From Gordoniibacillus chartarius (lineage in GTDB: Bacteria > Bacillota > Bacilli > Paenibacillales > NBRC-103111), in contig NZ_JBHLWN010000031.1 in assembly GCF_042432825.1 (NCBI RefSeq), forward strand, positions 248,001-312,000: a stretch of DNA of 64,000 nt, read 5' to 3'. This document shows, one piece after another, positions 45,633-55,245 of the stretch. The notes below the pieces were generated by a model. That model made no database searches. It worked only from the letters and a program-made list of their open reading frames with translations, and was not told where the DNA came from. Numbering within the stretch: the stretch's first letter is position 1; the number at the start of each line of letters is the position of its first letter. A program made the translations under genes and the position numbers.

Positions 45633-45781
45633 GCTTGTGCCCTTTCATGAAAGGGAATCGGCGGCTGAGCGGTAATGGCGGGAGGCTGTGGTTTACCGGG
45701 ATTCGGGGGGATTGCGGGATTCGGTAAGATTGCGGGATCGGGGGAATGGCCCGATTCAGAGAGGTTGGGAGCTTTGGCGAA
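45633..45781. repeat. Short G-rich imperfect tandem repeat
   Basis: Between the glycosidase and the next gene the plus strand repeats GGGATTC and GATTGCGGGAT variants several times around 45695-45745. No gene or terminator was seen. Confidence 0.45.
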
Positions 45782-46243
45782 CTAATCATGACAATTGATC
45801 CTGTTCCACGCTTTCGTAAACCCGGTATCGGGTGAGAAAATACAAGCTTGATTGACGCCGCCCGCGGAAAGCGTAAGGATCGTATTGTACGTTTCTTCCT
45901 TGTCGTTTACGCGAAACGTAATGTTGGCCCTCCCGTCCATATGCTCCCGATCGTACGGCACGACCAGCCTCTCGACGCGGACCGGATAAAAGCCCTGCTC
46001 CCTCAACTCCTCCATACTCCCAATCCAATCGGACTTCTTCGATTCCTGCCATGCAAGCGACGCGGACGCCTGCTTGAAATCGTGCCGAACGACAGCTTGC
46101 AGAAATTGCTCCGCATGCATGTTGTGCAGAGGAATCAAGCCCCATCCGATGACCCGAAGCGGGTCCAGGACAAGCAGGAGCAGGATGAATCCGACAACCG
46201 CCGTCATGATCACGGCTATAGCCCCGAAACGTTTTCTGCGCAT
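45782..46243 (-). CDS. Hypothetical membrane-anchored protein, 153 residues
   Basis: ATG 46243 is preferred because AGGTGTC precedes it. Residues about 8-30 form one membrane segment (IAVIMTAVVGFILLLLVLDP). The outside part ends in NQACIFSPDTGFTKAWNRI. The fold resembles small proteins with an NTF2-like extracellular domain (NMHAEQFLQAVVRHDFKQAS ... ESKKSDWIGSMEELREQG ... ITFRVNDKEETYNTILTL), which I offer as a guess only. Single gene; convergent with the glycosidase. Confidence 0.65.
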   Translation of the reverse strand: MRRKRFGAIAVIMTAVVGFILLLLVLDPLRVIGWGLIPLHNMHAEQFLQAVVRHDFKQASASLAWQESKKSDWIGSMEELREQGFYPVRVERLVVPYDREHMDGRANITFRVNDKEETYNTILTLSAGGVNQACIFSPDTGFTKAWNRINCHD

Positions 46244-46399
46244 CGGCGACACCTCGTTTCTAGGATATACGTCACTTCATTTTCCTGCCAAATAGTAAGA
46301 TGTAGGATGCCAGTGAAAAGTTGCGCATTTCAGGAAATCTTTTACTTCCAATGTCTCATAGTTGGCGTTGGCCGCCGGAACATCAGCCGCATAAAACGT

Positions 46400-46903
46400 T
46401 TACCCACCCATTGGCACGCGAAACCACAGAACGAGAAAAGTTAAAATACACAATGAAATAAACAGCGCCAGCCTCCAGCTCCTCGCGTGAATCCACATCA
46501 AACCGAACAAGCACAAATCAACAAACATGGACCATCCAAAATTCCATCCATGCTTATAGATGATTTCTCCCCGCATTACCATAAACGCTTCCATTGCTGA
46601 ATACAGGCCGACAAATCCGAGGAAATAAACAACTCGACTCCAGACTTTGCGCGGAAGAAAGCGAAGAAAAAAGACGGTGGTGGAAGGAAATAGGACGATA
46701 GCTTGGAACAGAAAATTGGCTTTGTCCGTGAAATAACCGATATCGGGAAAATGCCACACCATGTGTCCCCGGCAAATTAACGGGTAAATTATGGATACCA
46801 AAGAGACGTATAGGACGGTCTGGTAGTATTGGTCAACGTATTTGTACGACTTGGTAATGACGAATACCATTAAAAAGCTGAGCGTGAAAATGATGATAAC
46901 CAT
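46400..46903 (-). CDS. CBO0543-like membrane protein
   Basis: A 167-residue polytopic membrane protein with about five hydrophobic segments. ATG 46903 is preferred over the TTG at 46918 since GGGAG is 8 nt upstream. The pattern VFVITKSYKYVDQYYQTVLY ... FLRFLPRKVWSRVVYFLGFV ... HGWNFGWSMFVDLCLFGLMW fits the CBO0543 family of spore-formers, function unknown. It follows a related gene by 23 bp in the same operon. Confidence 0.72.
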   Translation of the reverse strand: MVIIIFTLSFLMVFVITKSYKYVDQYYQTVLYVSLVSIIYPLICRGHMVWHFPDIGYFTDKANFLFQAIVLFPSTTVFFLRFLPRKVWSRVVYFLGFVGLYSAMEAFMVMRGEIIYKHGWNFGWSMFVDLCLFGLMWIHARSWRLALFISLCILTFLVLWFRVPMGG

Positions 46904-46926
46904 GCATCTGTCTCCCAATGGTATGT

Positions 46927-47382
46927 TTAAATTGATTTACGAATTATCCTTCGAACCCAATTCAATACAGCAATCAAGATCATGTATAAGAAGGGATAGA
47001 CGATCGCCGAGTGCCAAAGCCTCCATTGATGGTGATAAAAATATCCGGCTTTAACTGCTAACCACTCATACCCCACTGCGAATATCCAGCAGGCGACGAT
47101 GTACCAAAACTTCCGTGCTTTACTTGCCATGTACTGATAGTAATTTAGAAATATCGCGTTTACTGCAGGATAGATGCCCAGGATGGGAATGAAGTACGAC
47201 CACTGTACGCCCGGGAAGAAATAACCATACCAGTCGAGCTTTAAGTCCAAAGCCAGATCGACAAGCTGCTGCAAAACCATTGCAAACATACAAGTTGAAA
47301 ATATTTCAATCGGCGTCAGTTTCTTCGGCATGAATAAGAATACGACATTAAAAACGATAACGGAAAGCAGCAGCATCCACAT
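46927..47382 (-). CDS. CBO0543-like membrane protein
   Basis: A 151-residue membrane protein with four or five hydrophobic segments (MWMLLLSVIVFNVVFLFM at the start). ATG 47382 has AGGTGAT upstream. The sequence shares the overall plan of its downstream neighbour (LWHSAIVYPFLYMILIAVL; YYHHQWRLWH), so the pair probably arose by duplication. The CBO0543 assignment is weaker here than for the partner. Spore-former genomes often carry several such genes. Confidence 0.62.
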   Translation of the reverse strand: MWMLLLSVIVFNVVFLFMPKKLTPIEIFSTCMFAMVLQQLVDLALDLKLDWYGYFFPGVQWSYFIPILGIYPAVNAIFLNYYQYMASKARKFWYIVACWIFAVGYEWLAVKAGYFYHHQWRLWHSAIVYPFLYMILIAVLNWVRRIIRKSI

Positions 47383-47570
47383 ACCGATCACCTGCACCAG
47401 TTTAGTATATATTTTCCTCTTAACCCAAAATGTTATACTCCCTTTCTTGCCAAAGAAACGAGACCGGAATGCTTATTGTTGGGGTCCGCCGCCGGCTGTA
47501 GTAAAATGGAAAGTATCTACAGGGAGGTGCGGCGCTCGCTGCGGAAGGCTCCCGTAAGGACGGTGCGACG

Positions 47571-50500
47571 ATGGACAAGTACGGATTTCATCCGGTTATT
47601 GAGGCGTGGTTCCGCGCCAAGTTCGGGAATCCGACAGGCGTTCAAGATCAGGCATGGGAACATATTCGCGCAGGCAAGCACACGCTCATCGCTTCGCCGA
47701 CAGGCAGCGGCAAGACGCTGGCGGCGCTGCTCCCTTGCTTGGATGCGATCGTGAAGAACAAACAAAGGGAAGCTGAGCCCGGAACTGAAGGAGCCGCACC
47801 CCGGGGTGCTGGCGTAAGAGTCGTCTACGTGACGCCGCTGAAGGCGCTGAATAACGATATTGGCCTGCATGTTGTTCATTTTGCGAAGGAGCTCGAGGAG
47901 AAAGCGGCCGTGCAGACGGAAGCAGCAGCGGCAGCCTCCGGGCAGCGGCCGGAGCATGAAGCGGCGGCTTGGCCGGGCGTCACCGTCGGGGTGCGCACCG
48001 GCGATACGCCGCAAAATACGCGCGCCTCCATGCTGCGGAAGCCTCCGGACGTGCTTGTCACGACGCCGGAATCGCTGTACCTGCTGCTGACGTCGCCGCG
48101 GGCGCGGGACATGCTGCGCACGGTTCGTCATGTGATCGTGGATGAAATCCACGATCTTGCCGGCGACAAACGCGGCATGCATTTGTCGCTGACGCTCGAG
48201 CGGCTTGGCGAATGGTGCGGCTGCGAGCCGCAGCGCATCGGCGTATCGGCGACGCAGAAGCCGATCGAGCGGGTGGCGCGCTTCCTCGGCGGCTGGAGCG
48301 AAGCCGGCGAGCCGCGTGCCGTGCGCATCGTGGAGCATCGCGGCGACAAGCGGTACGAGCTGCGCGTCGGCCTGCCGGCGCCGCTCGCCGGACCGGCGGC
48401 CTCCGCCGACGATGCGGTATGGACGCCGCTGGTAAAGCGCGTGCTCGCGCTCATGGAGTCGGAAGCGGCGCGGACGACGCTCGTGTTCGTAAAGAGCCGC
48501 ACGCTGAGTGAGCGGCTGACGCTGCGCCTGAACGAGCAGGCCGGGTACGAGCTGGCGCGCGCCCACCACGGCAGCGTGGCCCGCGAGCAGCGGCTCGAGG
48601 TCGAGACGCTGCTTAAGGAGGGCCGCCTCCGCTGCCTCGTCGCGACGTCGTCGCTGGAGCTCGGCATCGACGTCGGCCATGTCGATCTGGTGATCCAGAT
48701 CGACGCCCCGCCGAGCGCTGCGGCTGCGCTGCAGCGCATCGGCCGCGCCGGCCACGCCGCCGGCGCGGTCAGCCGCGCTGCGCTGCTCGCGCGCAGCCGC
48801 GGCAAGCTCGCCGAGCTGGCTGCGCTCGCCCGGCGCGTCGCTGCGCGAGACATCGAAGCCCTCCGCGTGCCGCGGGAGGGACTCGATGTGCTCGCGCAGC
48901 AGGTCGTCGCCATGCTGGCCGCAGGCGACGACTGGACGCTCGAGCGGCTCGAGCGGCTGCTGTCGCGCAGCGACAGCTACCGCGGCCTGCCGCGCGAACG
49001 GCTCACGGCGATGCTCGATACGCTCGCCGGATACTACCCATTCGTGCGTCCGCTCATCGAATGGGACCGTGCCACCGGCCGCCTCGGGCGGCTGGCGGCC
49101 ACGTCGATGGCCGCCATTCTCGGCGCCGGCACGATACCGCAGAGCACCGCCTATCCGGTGCACCATCACGAGAGCGGCCTGCATCTCGGCGAGCTCGACG
49201 AAGAATATATTCACGAGTCGCAGGTCGGCGACGTATTCCAGCTCGGCGCATCGTCATGGCGCATTCAGCGCATCCAGGCCGATCGGGTGTACGTGACGGA
49301 AACGGCGAACCGTTTCAGCGAAATTCCGTTCTGGCGGGGAGAGGGCGCCTCCAGATCGCTCGAGCTGAGCCGCGACGTCGGCCGGCTGTGGCGCGAGCTG
49401 GACGAAAGGCTGCACGATGCCCCGGAAACGGCGGGGACGGCGAATGCGGCGGATGCAGCGAATGCGGCGAATGCAGCGGATATGGCGGATGCACCCGATA
49501 CACCCGATACAATTGATGCACCCGGCGCGTCCTATGCATCCGATGCGCCGCCGGTCCGGCCGATATCCGAAGCGGACACCGCTGCTCCCGCTCGGCCGCT
49601 CCAGCCCGGTGCACCCCTGCCCGAAGCCGCCGCACGTACCGCAGCCGACTTAGCTGCAGCCCGCTGGCTGAGCGAGACCTGCTTCCTGGAACCGGAAGCG
49701 GCCGAGCAGCTCGTCCAGCTTGCCCGTTCGCAGCGCGCGCATACGCCGCTGCCGACCGACCGCACCGTCGTGCTCGAGCAGTACACCGACGAGCAAAACC
49801 GCGTCCACATGGTGCTTCACAGCTTGTTCGGCCGAACCGTAAACCGGACGTGGCTGCTCGCCATCGGACGCACGCTGCAGGACATCGGCATAAAGCCGAT
49901 TCATGCGACAGCCAAAGACAACGGCATCGAGCTCGTCTTCGCCTATGGAGAGCGAACCCGGACCGCCCGCGATGCGATTGCCGCCCTCACGCCTGAAGCC
50001 GCATACGGGCATGTTCTGGACGCAGCCGCCGGCTCACCGTACTTCGCGGCCTCGTTCCGCGAGCTGGCACAGACGTCTTTGCTGCTCAGCCGCAGCTTTA
50101 CGCGCGTGCCCGCCTTCGTGCTGCGGCTGAGAACCGAGGAGCTGCTGAAAGAAGCGCTTCCGTTCAAGGACCGGTTCCCGCTGTTCGCCGAAGCGCTGCG
50201 CGTCACCATCGAGCAGAAGCTTGATCTGCCCGGACTGCAGGAGGTGCTCGGCGGACTGGCGGACGGTTCGATCCGCTGGGCGGTGTGCGAAGCCGCATTT
50301 CCGTCCCCGATGACCGCGCAGTATGAATTCGATTACGTCAGCGCGAACATGTACGAGTCGGATGCCGTTCCGGCCGACGTGCAGCTTGAACTGATGGGTA
50401 TTTCGCGCAAGCTGGCGGAGGATATGTTCGGCCCGGCCGCCGGCCCGCGCATCGATAACGAAGCGATGGAAGCGGAACGGGCTCGCCTGAACGAACCGGA

Positions 50501-52253
50501 GCTTGCGCTGCAGGAGCCGCAGGATCTGCTTCGCGTGCTCAAGGAGCGGGGCGAGCATACCCGCGAGGAGCTGCTGGCGCTCGGCATCGGGCAGCTCGAT
50601 GCTTGGCTGGACCGGCTCGAGGCGAGCCGGTCCGTGGCGTCGATCCGCCTAACGGAGGCGACGGGCACCGCTTACTGCAGCGGTGAGGAAACGGTGCTCT
50701 ACGCCTCGCTGCAGACGGACCCCGCCGCCGCCATGTTCATTCTGAAGCGTTACGCCGACAGCCGGTTTTCGTTTACCTTGAACGACATTCTGCAGCGCTA
50801 CCCGATAACGGCGGATGGTGCGGAGGCCTGGCTGGAAGCGGCAAGTACGCACGACATCATTCAAGCCGCACCGTTCGCCCACGGCGAAGAGGAGCGCATC
50901 TGGATGTCCAGCAAAGCGGCTTCCCGGCTCATCCGTCTGTCCATCCGTACGTTCCGCGCCTCGCGGGAAGGCTTGTCGGCAGAGCGTTACGCGTCCAAGC
51001 TTCTGGAGCTGCAGCGAATTGCCGCGCCGGAGCAGACGACAACAGCAGAAGATCCCGCAGCCGCTTTGAAGGAAGCGCTCCGGCCGCTGCAGGGCTGGTT
51101 TGCGCCTGTCGGTCAATGGGAATCGCTGCTGCTTCCCGCACGGCTTCCGAATTACCGGAAGGAGCATCTGGATTTGCTGTGCGCAGCCGGTGAAGTGGTA
51201 TGGATCGGACGCAAAATGGACGGCGACAAAGAAGGCCAGGCCGCATTTTTCCTCACCGAAGACAAAGATCTCTTCGCGCCCATCGTCGGCATGAACCGGC
51301 CGGATACCGCCTATCCGGAGCTGCTGCAATTGCTGAGGGAGCGGGGTGCGAGCTTCTTGTCCAAGCTCAGTCTGGAAAGCGGCCTGCAGCCGTCCACCCT
51401 GCACTCGCAGCTCATGCAGCTCGTGTGGGAAGGGCATGCCGCCAACGACCAATTCGCGCCGCTGCGCGAATATGCAGCCGGCGGGTCCCGCAAAGCGGAC
51501 AAGTTCCGCTCCGGACTCGGGCGCTGGTATGCCGTGGCCGACAGCTTCCCGGCAGCGGCCTTGGGCGATGTGCAGCGCGAAGCGAGCGCGCTCCGCTGGA
51601 CGCGCCACCTGCTGGACAGCTACGGGATCGTCTCCAAGCCGCTTGTCGCCGCGATCTGCCCGTTTTCCTGGGATACGGTCGCCGCCGTTCTCAAGCAGCT
51701 CGAGCTGCTCGGCCACGTTTCGCGGGGATTGTTTCTGAAGGAAATCGAGTCGATCCAATTTGCCTCTCCGAGCCTGTTGACCGAGCTGGCGGAGCCCTCC
51801 GTCTCTTCCGCTCAGCCGGCGAATGCTCATCCGGGCGCCGGCGACGCCATCCTGCTGTCCGCCGTCGACCCGGCTAACGCGCTAGGCTGGCTGCTGCCTT
51901 GGCCGGCCGCCGGCAAGACGGCGGGCTACGCCCGCAAGCCCGGCAATTGGCTGCTTCGGAGCCGGACGCACTGGCTGCTCTGGCTCGAGAACGGTGCCAA
52001 GCGAATTGCAACGCCTCCCGAGGCGGGCCAAACCGAAGCCGCCACAAGCCTAAACGGCCCTAGCCATCTGAGCGATCAAAGCTTGAAGTCGCTGCTGCAG
52101 CAAATTGCCGTACGGCAAGGCTTGCGCAAAATCGTCATCGACGCATGGAACGGCCTGCCGATTATGGATGCTCCCGAGGGCAAGCGCATTAAAGAGCTCG
52201 GGGCTGAACGCGATCGATCGTCCTACGTTCTATGGTCCAGTCAGCTCCGTTGA
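47571..52253 (+). CDS. Lhr-like DEAD/DEAH helicase
   Basis: A 1560-residue SF2 ATPase. ATG 47571 follows AAGGACGG. Helicase core: Q-motif region GNPTGVQDQAW, Walker A ASPTGSGKT (about 43-51), TPLKALNND, TTPESL, DEIH box VDEIHDLAGDKRG, then the second RecA domain with ATSSLELGIDVGHVD and QRIGRAGH. The WH and Lhr-core follow to about 560. A large C-terminal region with Lhr-type domains completes the protein (residues about 700-1560). Such proteins act in DNA repair. A low-complexity Ala/Asp/Asn/Pro insert at about 618-660 interrupts the middle. It stands alone. Confidence 0.9.
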   Translation: MDKYGFHPVIEAWFRAKFGNPTGVQDQAWEHIRAGKHTLIASPTGSGKTLAALLPCLDAIVKNKQREAEPGTEGAAPRGAGVRVVYVTPLKALNNDIGLHVVHFAKELEEKAAVQTEAAAAASGQRPEHEAAAWPGVTVGVRTGDTPQNTRASMLRKPPDVLVTTPESLYLLLTSPRARDMLRTVRHVIVDEIHDLAGDKRGMHLSLTLERLGEWCGCEPQRIGVSATQKPIERVARFLGGWSEAGEPRAVRIVEHRGDKRYELRVGLPAPLAGPAASADDAVWTPLVKRVLALMESEAARTTLVFVKSRTLSERLTLRLNEQAGYELARAHHGSVAREQRLEVETLLKEGRLRCLVATSSLELGIDVGHVDLVIQIDAPPSAAAALQRIGRAGHAAGAVSRAALLARSRGKLAELAALARRVAARDIEALRVPREGLDVLAQQVVAMLAAGDDWTLERLERLLSRSDSYRGLPRERLTAMLDTLAGYYPFVRPLIEWDRATGRLGRLAATSMAAILGAGTIPQSTAYPVHHHESGLHLGELDEEYIHESQVGDVFQLGASSWRIQRIQADRVYVTETANRFSEIPFWRGEGASRSLELSRDVGRLWRELDERLHDAPETAGTANAADAANAANAADMADAPDTPDTIDAPGASYASDAPPVRPISEADTAAPARPLQPGAPLPEAAARTAADLAAARWLSETCFLEPEAAEQLVQLARSQRAHTPLPTDRTVVLEQYTDEQNRVHMVLHSLFGRTVNRTWLLAIGRTLQDIGIKPIHATAKDNGIELVFAYGERTRTARDAIAALTPEAAYGHVLDAAAGSPYFAASFRELAQTSLLLSRSFTRVPAFVLRLRTEELLKEALPFKDRFPLFAEALRVTIEQKLDLPGLQEVLGGLADGSIRWAVCEAAFPSPMTAQYEFDYVSANMYESDAVPADVQLELMGISRKLAEDMFGPAAGPRIDNEAMEAERARLNEPELALQEPQDLLRVLKERGEHTREELLALGIGQLDAWLDRLEASRSVASIRLTEATGTAYCSGEETVLYASLQTDPAAAMFILKRYADSRFSFTLNDILQRYPITADGAEAWLEAASTHDIIQAAPFAHGEEERIWMSSKAASRLIRLSIRTFRASREGLSAERYASKLLELQRIAAPEQTTTAEDPAAALKEALRPLQGWFAPVGQWESLLLPARLPNYRKEHLDLLCAAGEVVWIGRKMDGDKEGQAAFFLTEDKDLFAPIVGMNRPDTAYPELLQLLRERGASFLSKLSLESGLQPSTLHSQLMQLVWEGHAANDQFAPLREYAAGGSRKADKFRSGLGRWYAVADSFPAAALGDVQREASALRWTRHLLDSYGIVSKPLVAAICPFSWDTVAAVLKQLELLGHVSRGLFLKEIESIQFASPSLLTELAEPSVSSAQPANAHPGAGDAILLSAVDPANALGWLLPWPAAGKTAGYARKPGNWLLRSRTHWLLWLENGAKRIATPPEAGQTEAATSLNGPSHLSDQSLKSLLQQIAVRQGLRKIVIDAWNGLPIMDAPEGKRIKELGAERDRSSYVLWSSQLR
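49425..49560 (+). repeat. Imperfect GCGGATGCA/GCGAATGCG repeat inside the helicase gene
   Basis: Short units of nine bases, mostly GCGGATGCA, GCGAATGCG, GCACCCGAT and related, repeat in frame and encode TANAADAANAANAADMADAP and then PDTPDT. It keeps the reading frame, so it is a tolerated linker expansion. Confidence 0.7.
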
Positions 52254-52305
52254 TCGCTTCAAAGCATCAAGAAATTCCAAAAATTTTGTCGAATCATGCC
52301 CGAGT

Positions 52306-52365
52306 ATGCAGGTTTATGGAGCGGATATGGAGAATACAAATCATTATCCCTACCATCACCTGCAT
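52306..52365 (+). promoter_or_regulatory. Stem-loop in the chemoreceptor leader
   Basis: ATGCAGGT (52306-52313) pairs with ACCTGCAT (52358-52365), then ATGG with CCAT, then GGATA with TATCC, all in register. The stem ends one base before the CGGAGG ribosome site. No T run follows, so it is not a terminator. Confidence 0.5.
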
Positions 52366-52381
52366 CGGAGGCAGATCACCA

Positions 52382-54406
52382 ATGACGGACTCACAGAACC
52401 CGCCGCTTTGGAAACGGTTTCTATTCTCCATCAAATCAAAAGCCGCATTCCCCATCCTGATCATCGTCAGCATCATTATGGGTGCGGTATCGTACTGGAC
52501 TTACCAGCTCGTCGATCAGACGATTACGATGAAAGGCCGAACGACCGTAGAGGTTATCCGCATTGCCATAGAAGATGCTCTCACCGCGCGGCAGACAGCT
52601 GAAGCCGTCATGGAACGGGAGATGATCGGGCAATCGTATTTAGCCTCGTACATCATAAAAGATCGGAAATTGAAATACGCCGATGTGAAGCAACTCGCCG
52701 AACGGTCCGGCATCGATGAATTCTGGTTTGCCGACAAGAACGGGAAGCTGACGCTAACCAATGCCGGCGAAAACATCGATTTTCACTTCGGAGCGGACCC
52801 GAAGGCGCAAGCTTACGAATTTATGCAGCTGCTCACCGGCGAGAAGAAAAGCGTAGCCCAGCCCGCACAAACGCGTACCGTCGACACGAAGGTGTATAAG
52901 TTTGTCGGCGTATCGGGATGGAATGAACCCGCCATCGTGCAAGTCGGCCGTGACGGAGCCGCGCTCATCGAGCTGGAAAATAAAATCGGCGCCGCCCAGC
53001 TGATCGGTCAAATCCAAAGCAAGCTGAGCGAGGACATCCTGTTCGGGGCGATCCTGGATCAGCAGTCCCGCATCGTTTCGTCCACCGGCAAGGAGCTGGA
53101 GCAGCATGCCGCCGTGCAGGCCGTCGCCTCCCAACCGGCCGGCTCGACGGCAACCGCCGAGCTGTCGGGCAGCAAAGCGACGTTGTACAAGGTCGGCCTG
53201 TCGAACGGACAGTCGTTCGTCATTGCGGTCTCGAACCAAATTTTGACGTCGATCCTTAGCTCCACGCTGCTGATCGCCTTGATCGGCCTGGCCGTGATCG
53301 CTGCTGTCGTTTTCGTGATCATCCATCTTCTTGCGAGGCGCTTGAAAACGCTGCAAACCGCACTCGAAGCGATTAACCGCGGGGAAGGCGATCTGACACA
53401 GCGGCTGCCGAGCCAATCGTCGGACGAAATCGGCAGCTTGGCGAAAGCGTTCAATGCGTTTACCGCTTCTCTTCAGCGCTTAATCGGCGATACGCAAGCG
53501 GCAGCCAAATCCAGCTACGGCAAGAGCATTTCCGTCAAGGAACTGGCCGGCCGGACGACCGTCGTATCGGGGGAAATCAATTACGCCGTCAAGGAAATGG
53601 CGGCCGGGACTTCCCGTTTGACCGAGGAAGTGGAAGACGGGATGAATGCGATTCAAGACGTTTCCGCATTAATCCTCGAAGCCGAACGTAACGCCATTGA
53701 ACTTGATCAGGCCAATCAAGCGATCCAACGCTCCCAGCAAGCGGGGCAGCAAGCGGTTGCCGCTTTACAAACCGGCATGAACGAATATGTAGCCGTTACG
53801 GACTCCGTTGCGGAAAGCTTCAGATCTTTGTCCGAAGGAATCGGCCATATCCTGCTTGCAGCGGATACGATTCAAACGATTTCCAGGCAGACCGGTCTGC
53901 TCGCGCTGAACGCCTCGATCGAAGCGGCCCGCGCCGGCGAGCACGGCAAAGGCTTCGCCGTCGTCGCCTCCGAAGTTCGCAAGCTTTCCGAGCAGTCCGC
54001 CGAGGCCTCCGACCGGATTCAAGATATCGTAGCCGATCTGCTGTCTTCGACGGAACAGACGAAGACGATGTTCAGTGAAGCGAATGAGTCGTTGAGCAAA
54101 CAGTCGGACAATGTCAAGCAAACGGCTCTAGTATTCCGCGATATCGATCAGGCGTCGGCGCCGATGACCGCGAAGGTTACGGCGATCCAGCAGACGGCGG
54201 AATCGTTAAGCGGGCACAAGGATCATATCGTTGCCTTCATCGAAACGGCATCAGCGCAAACGGAAGAAACGTCGGCAGGGACGGAAGAAGTGCTGGCCAG
54301 CGTCGAGTCTCAGCTGCAGCTGTTCATGCAGGTGAACGAGCTGGTGACGGAGCTTCAGGAGCAGATGAACAGGCTCAGCTCCTCCGTAGACCGCTTTAAA
54401 GTGTAA
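52382..54406 (+). CDS. Methyl-accepting chemotaxis protein
   Basis: A 674-residue chemoreceptor. ATG 52382 follows GGAGG. Membrane helices at about 22-45 and 285-310 flank an extracellular Cache-like sensor (IAIEDALTARQTAEAVMERE; DEFWFADKNGKLTLTNAGEN). HAMP follows (LARRLKTLQTALEAI), then a long signalling coiled coil with hairpin tip TGLLALNASIEAARAGEHGK. Methylation-type Glu/Gln-rich helices are present. The ligand is unknown. The 5' leader carries a stable stem-loop. A terminator ends the unit. Confidence 0.93.
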   Translation: MTDSQNPPLWKRFLFSIKSKAAFPILIIVSIIMGAVSYWTYQLVDQTITMKGRTTVEVIRIAIEDALTARQTAEAVMEREMIGQSYLASYIIKDRKLKYADVKQLAERSGIDEFWFADKNGKLTLTNAGENIDFHFGADPKAQAYEFMQLLTGEKKSVAQPAQTRTVDTKVYKFVGVSGWNEPAIVQVGRDGAALIELENKIGAAQLIGQIQSKLSEDILFGAILDQQSRIVSSTGKELEQHAAVQAVASQPAGSTATAELSGSKATLYKVGLSNGQSFVIAVSNQILTSILSSTLLIALIGLAVIAAVVFVIIHLLARRLKTLQTALEAINRGEGDLTQRLPSQSSDEIGSLAKAFNAFTASLQRLIGDTQAAAKSSYGKSISVKELAGRTTVVSGEINYAVKEMAAGTSRLTEEVEDGMNAIQDVSALILEAERNAIELDQANQAIQRSQQAGQQAVAALQTGMNEYVAVTDSVAESFRSLSEGIGHILLAADTIQTISRQTGLLALNASIEAARAGEHGKGFAVVASEVRKLSEQSAEASDRIQDIVADLLSSTEQTKTMFSEANESLSKQSDNVKQTALVFRDIDQASAPMTAKVTAIQQTAESLSGHKDHIVAFIETASAQTEETSAGTEEVLASVESQLQLFMQVNELVTELQEQMNRLSSSVDRFKV

Positions 54407-54414
54407 CGACGTCT

Positions 54415-54452
54415 AACGGGCGGCAGGGGTTTCCCCTTGCCGCCCGTTCGAT
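54415..54452 (+). terminator. Intrinsic terminator after the chemoreceptor
   Basis: AACGGGCGGCAGGG / CCTTGCCGCCCGTT is a stem of about 13 bp, followed by CGATTTTG. Confidence 0.8.
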
Positions 54453-54471
54453 TTTGCCTGACTTCCGGTTG

Positions 54472-55224
54472 TTATTTGCCGATAAACTGCTGTGTAAACA
54501 TTTTGCCGCAGGGACCGCCGTTTACAATCCCGATGCCGATATGCGTATAGGAGGTGCTCAAAATGTTTTCACGGTGTCCCTGGGAATTCATGAGCGCTTG
54601 ATGGGCGGCGGCTACCGTCTGATTGCAGGCTATATTCTCGCCGGCGGACCGGTAGGTGATGCCGAATTGCTTCATCATATCAAACGGAGAGCCGTACGTC
54701 GGCGACTGGTGGGAGAAGTAGTTTTTGTCCACCATATCCTGGCTCTTCGCCCGCGCCGACCGCGCCAGCGTCGGATCGACGGCCAGCGCCGCGAGGCCTC
54801 TCGAAGTCCGCTCCTTGTTGACGAGCTCCAGCATTTGCTGCTCCTCTGCCGACAAACCGGTCGACGGTGTCGGCGTCGGTGTCGGTGTCGGTGTTGGCGT
54901 CGGTGTCGGCGTCCCCGGCCCCGAGCGGCCCAGCTTCAAATTGCCGTAGGCCCACAAAATATTTTCCAGCGTCTTATTGTCCACCGCTCCCGTTACCGGC
55001 AAGCCGTACTTCTGCTGGAACGCGCGTACGCCGCTTTCCGTCGCGGACCCGTAATACCCGTCGATGGCGCCTGCGTAATAACCGAGCGATTTCAGCATCC
55101 CCTGTACGGCGTAAACGTCAGGCCCATTCGCCCCTTTGCCGAAGCCGAGCGCGGTGCCCGCAAACGCAAACAAGCATACGGCCGCTACTGCCAGCACGAC
55201 GATTCTTTTTTTCCATTGTTGCAT
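54472..55224 (-). CDS. Secreted PG-binding and CAP-domain protein (YkwD-like)
   Basis: A 250-residue exported protein. The signal peptide is at 1-26 (cleavage near TALG). A peptidoglycan-binding domain covers 32-98 (DVYAVQGMLKSLGYYAGAID), a Pro-Thr linker 104-122 (about eight PT repeats), and a CAP/SCP domain 125-250 with LVNKERTSRGL, GENIACNQTV and HIGIGIV. CAP proteins of Bacillales are cell-wall or spore-coat associated; YkwD-type function is unclear. ATG 55224 follows GGGAG. The PT linker is encoded by a hexanucleotide repeat. Confidence 0.88.
   Translation of the reverse strand: MQQWKKRIVVLAVAAVCLFAFAGTALGFGKGANGPDVYAVQGMLKSLGYYAGAIDGYYGSATESGVRAFQQKYGLPVTGAVDNKTLENILWAYGNLKLGRSGPGTPTPTPTPTPTPTPTPSTGLSAEEQQMLELVNKERTSRGLAALAVDPTLARSARAKSQDMVDKNYFSHQSPTYGSPFDMMKQFGITYRSAGENIACNQTVAAAHQALMNSQGHRENILSTSYTHIGIGIVNGGPCGKMFTQQFIGK
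54866..54913 (-). repeat. Hexanucleotide repeat encoding a Pro-Thr linker
   Basis: GGTGTC/GGCGTC units repeat about eight times (on the coding strand GACACC and GACGCC), giving alternating Pro and Thr. Such tracts change length by slippage, so the linker length is likely variable among strains. Confidence 0.8.
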
Positions 55225-55245
55225 GTACGTCCACTCCCTGCCTCA

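Noticed and set aside
47517..49214. A 565-codon minus-strand ORF opposite the helicase
   Set aside because: It overlaps the conserved helicase core and is Arg/Ala-rich as expected from antisense reading of GC-rich codons.
54866..54913. Short regular repeat that might be a CRISPR
   Set aside because: The units are six bases with no spacers and encode a Pro-Thr linker in frame.
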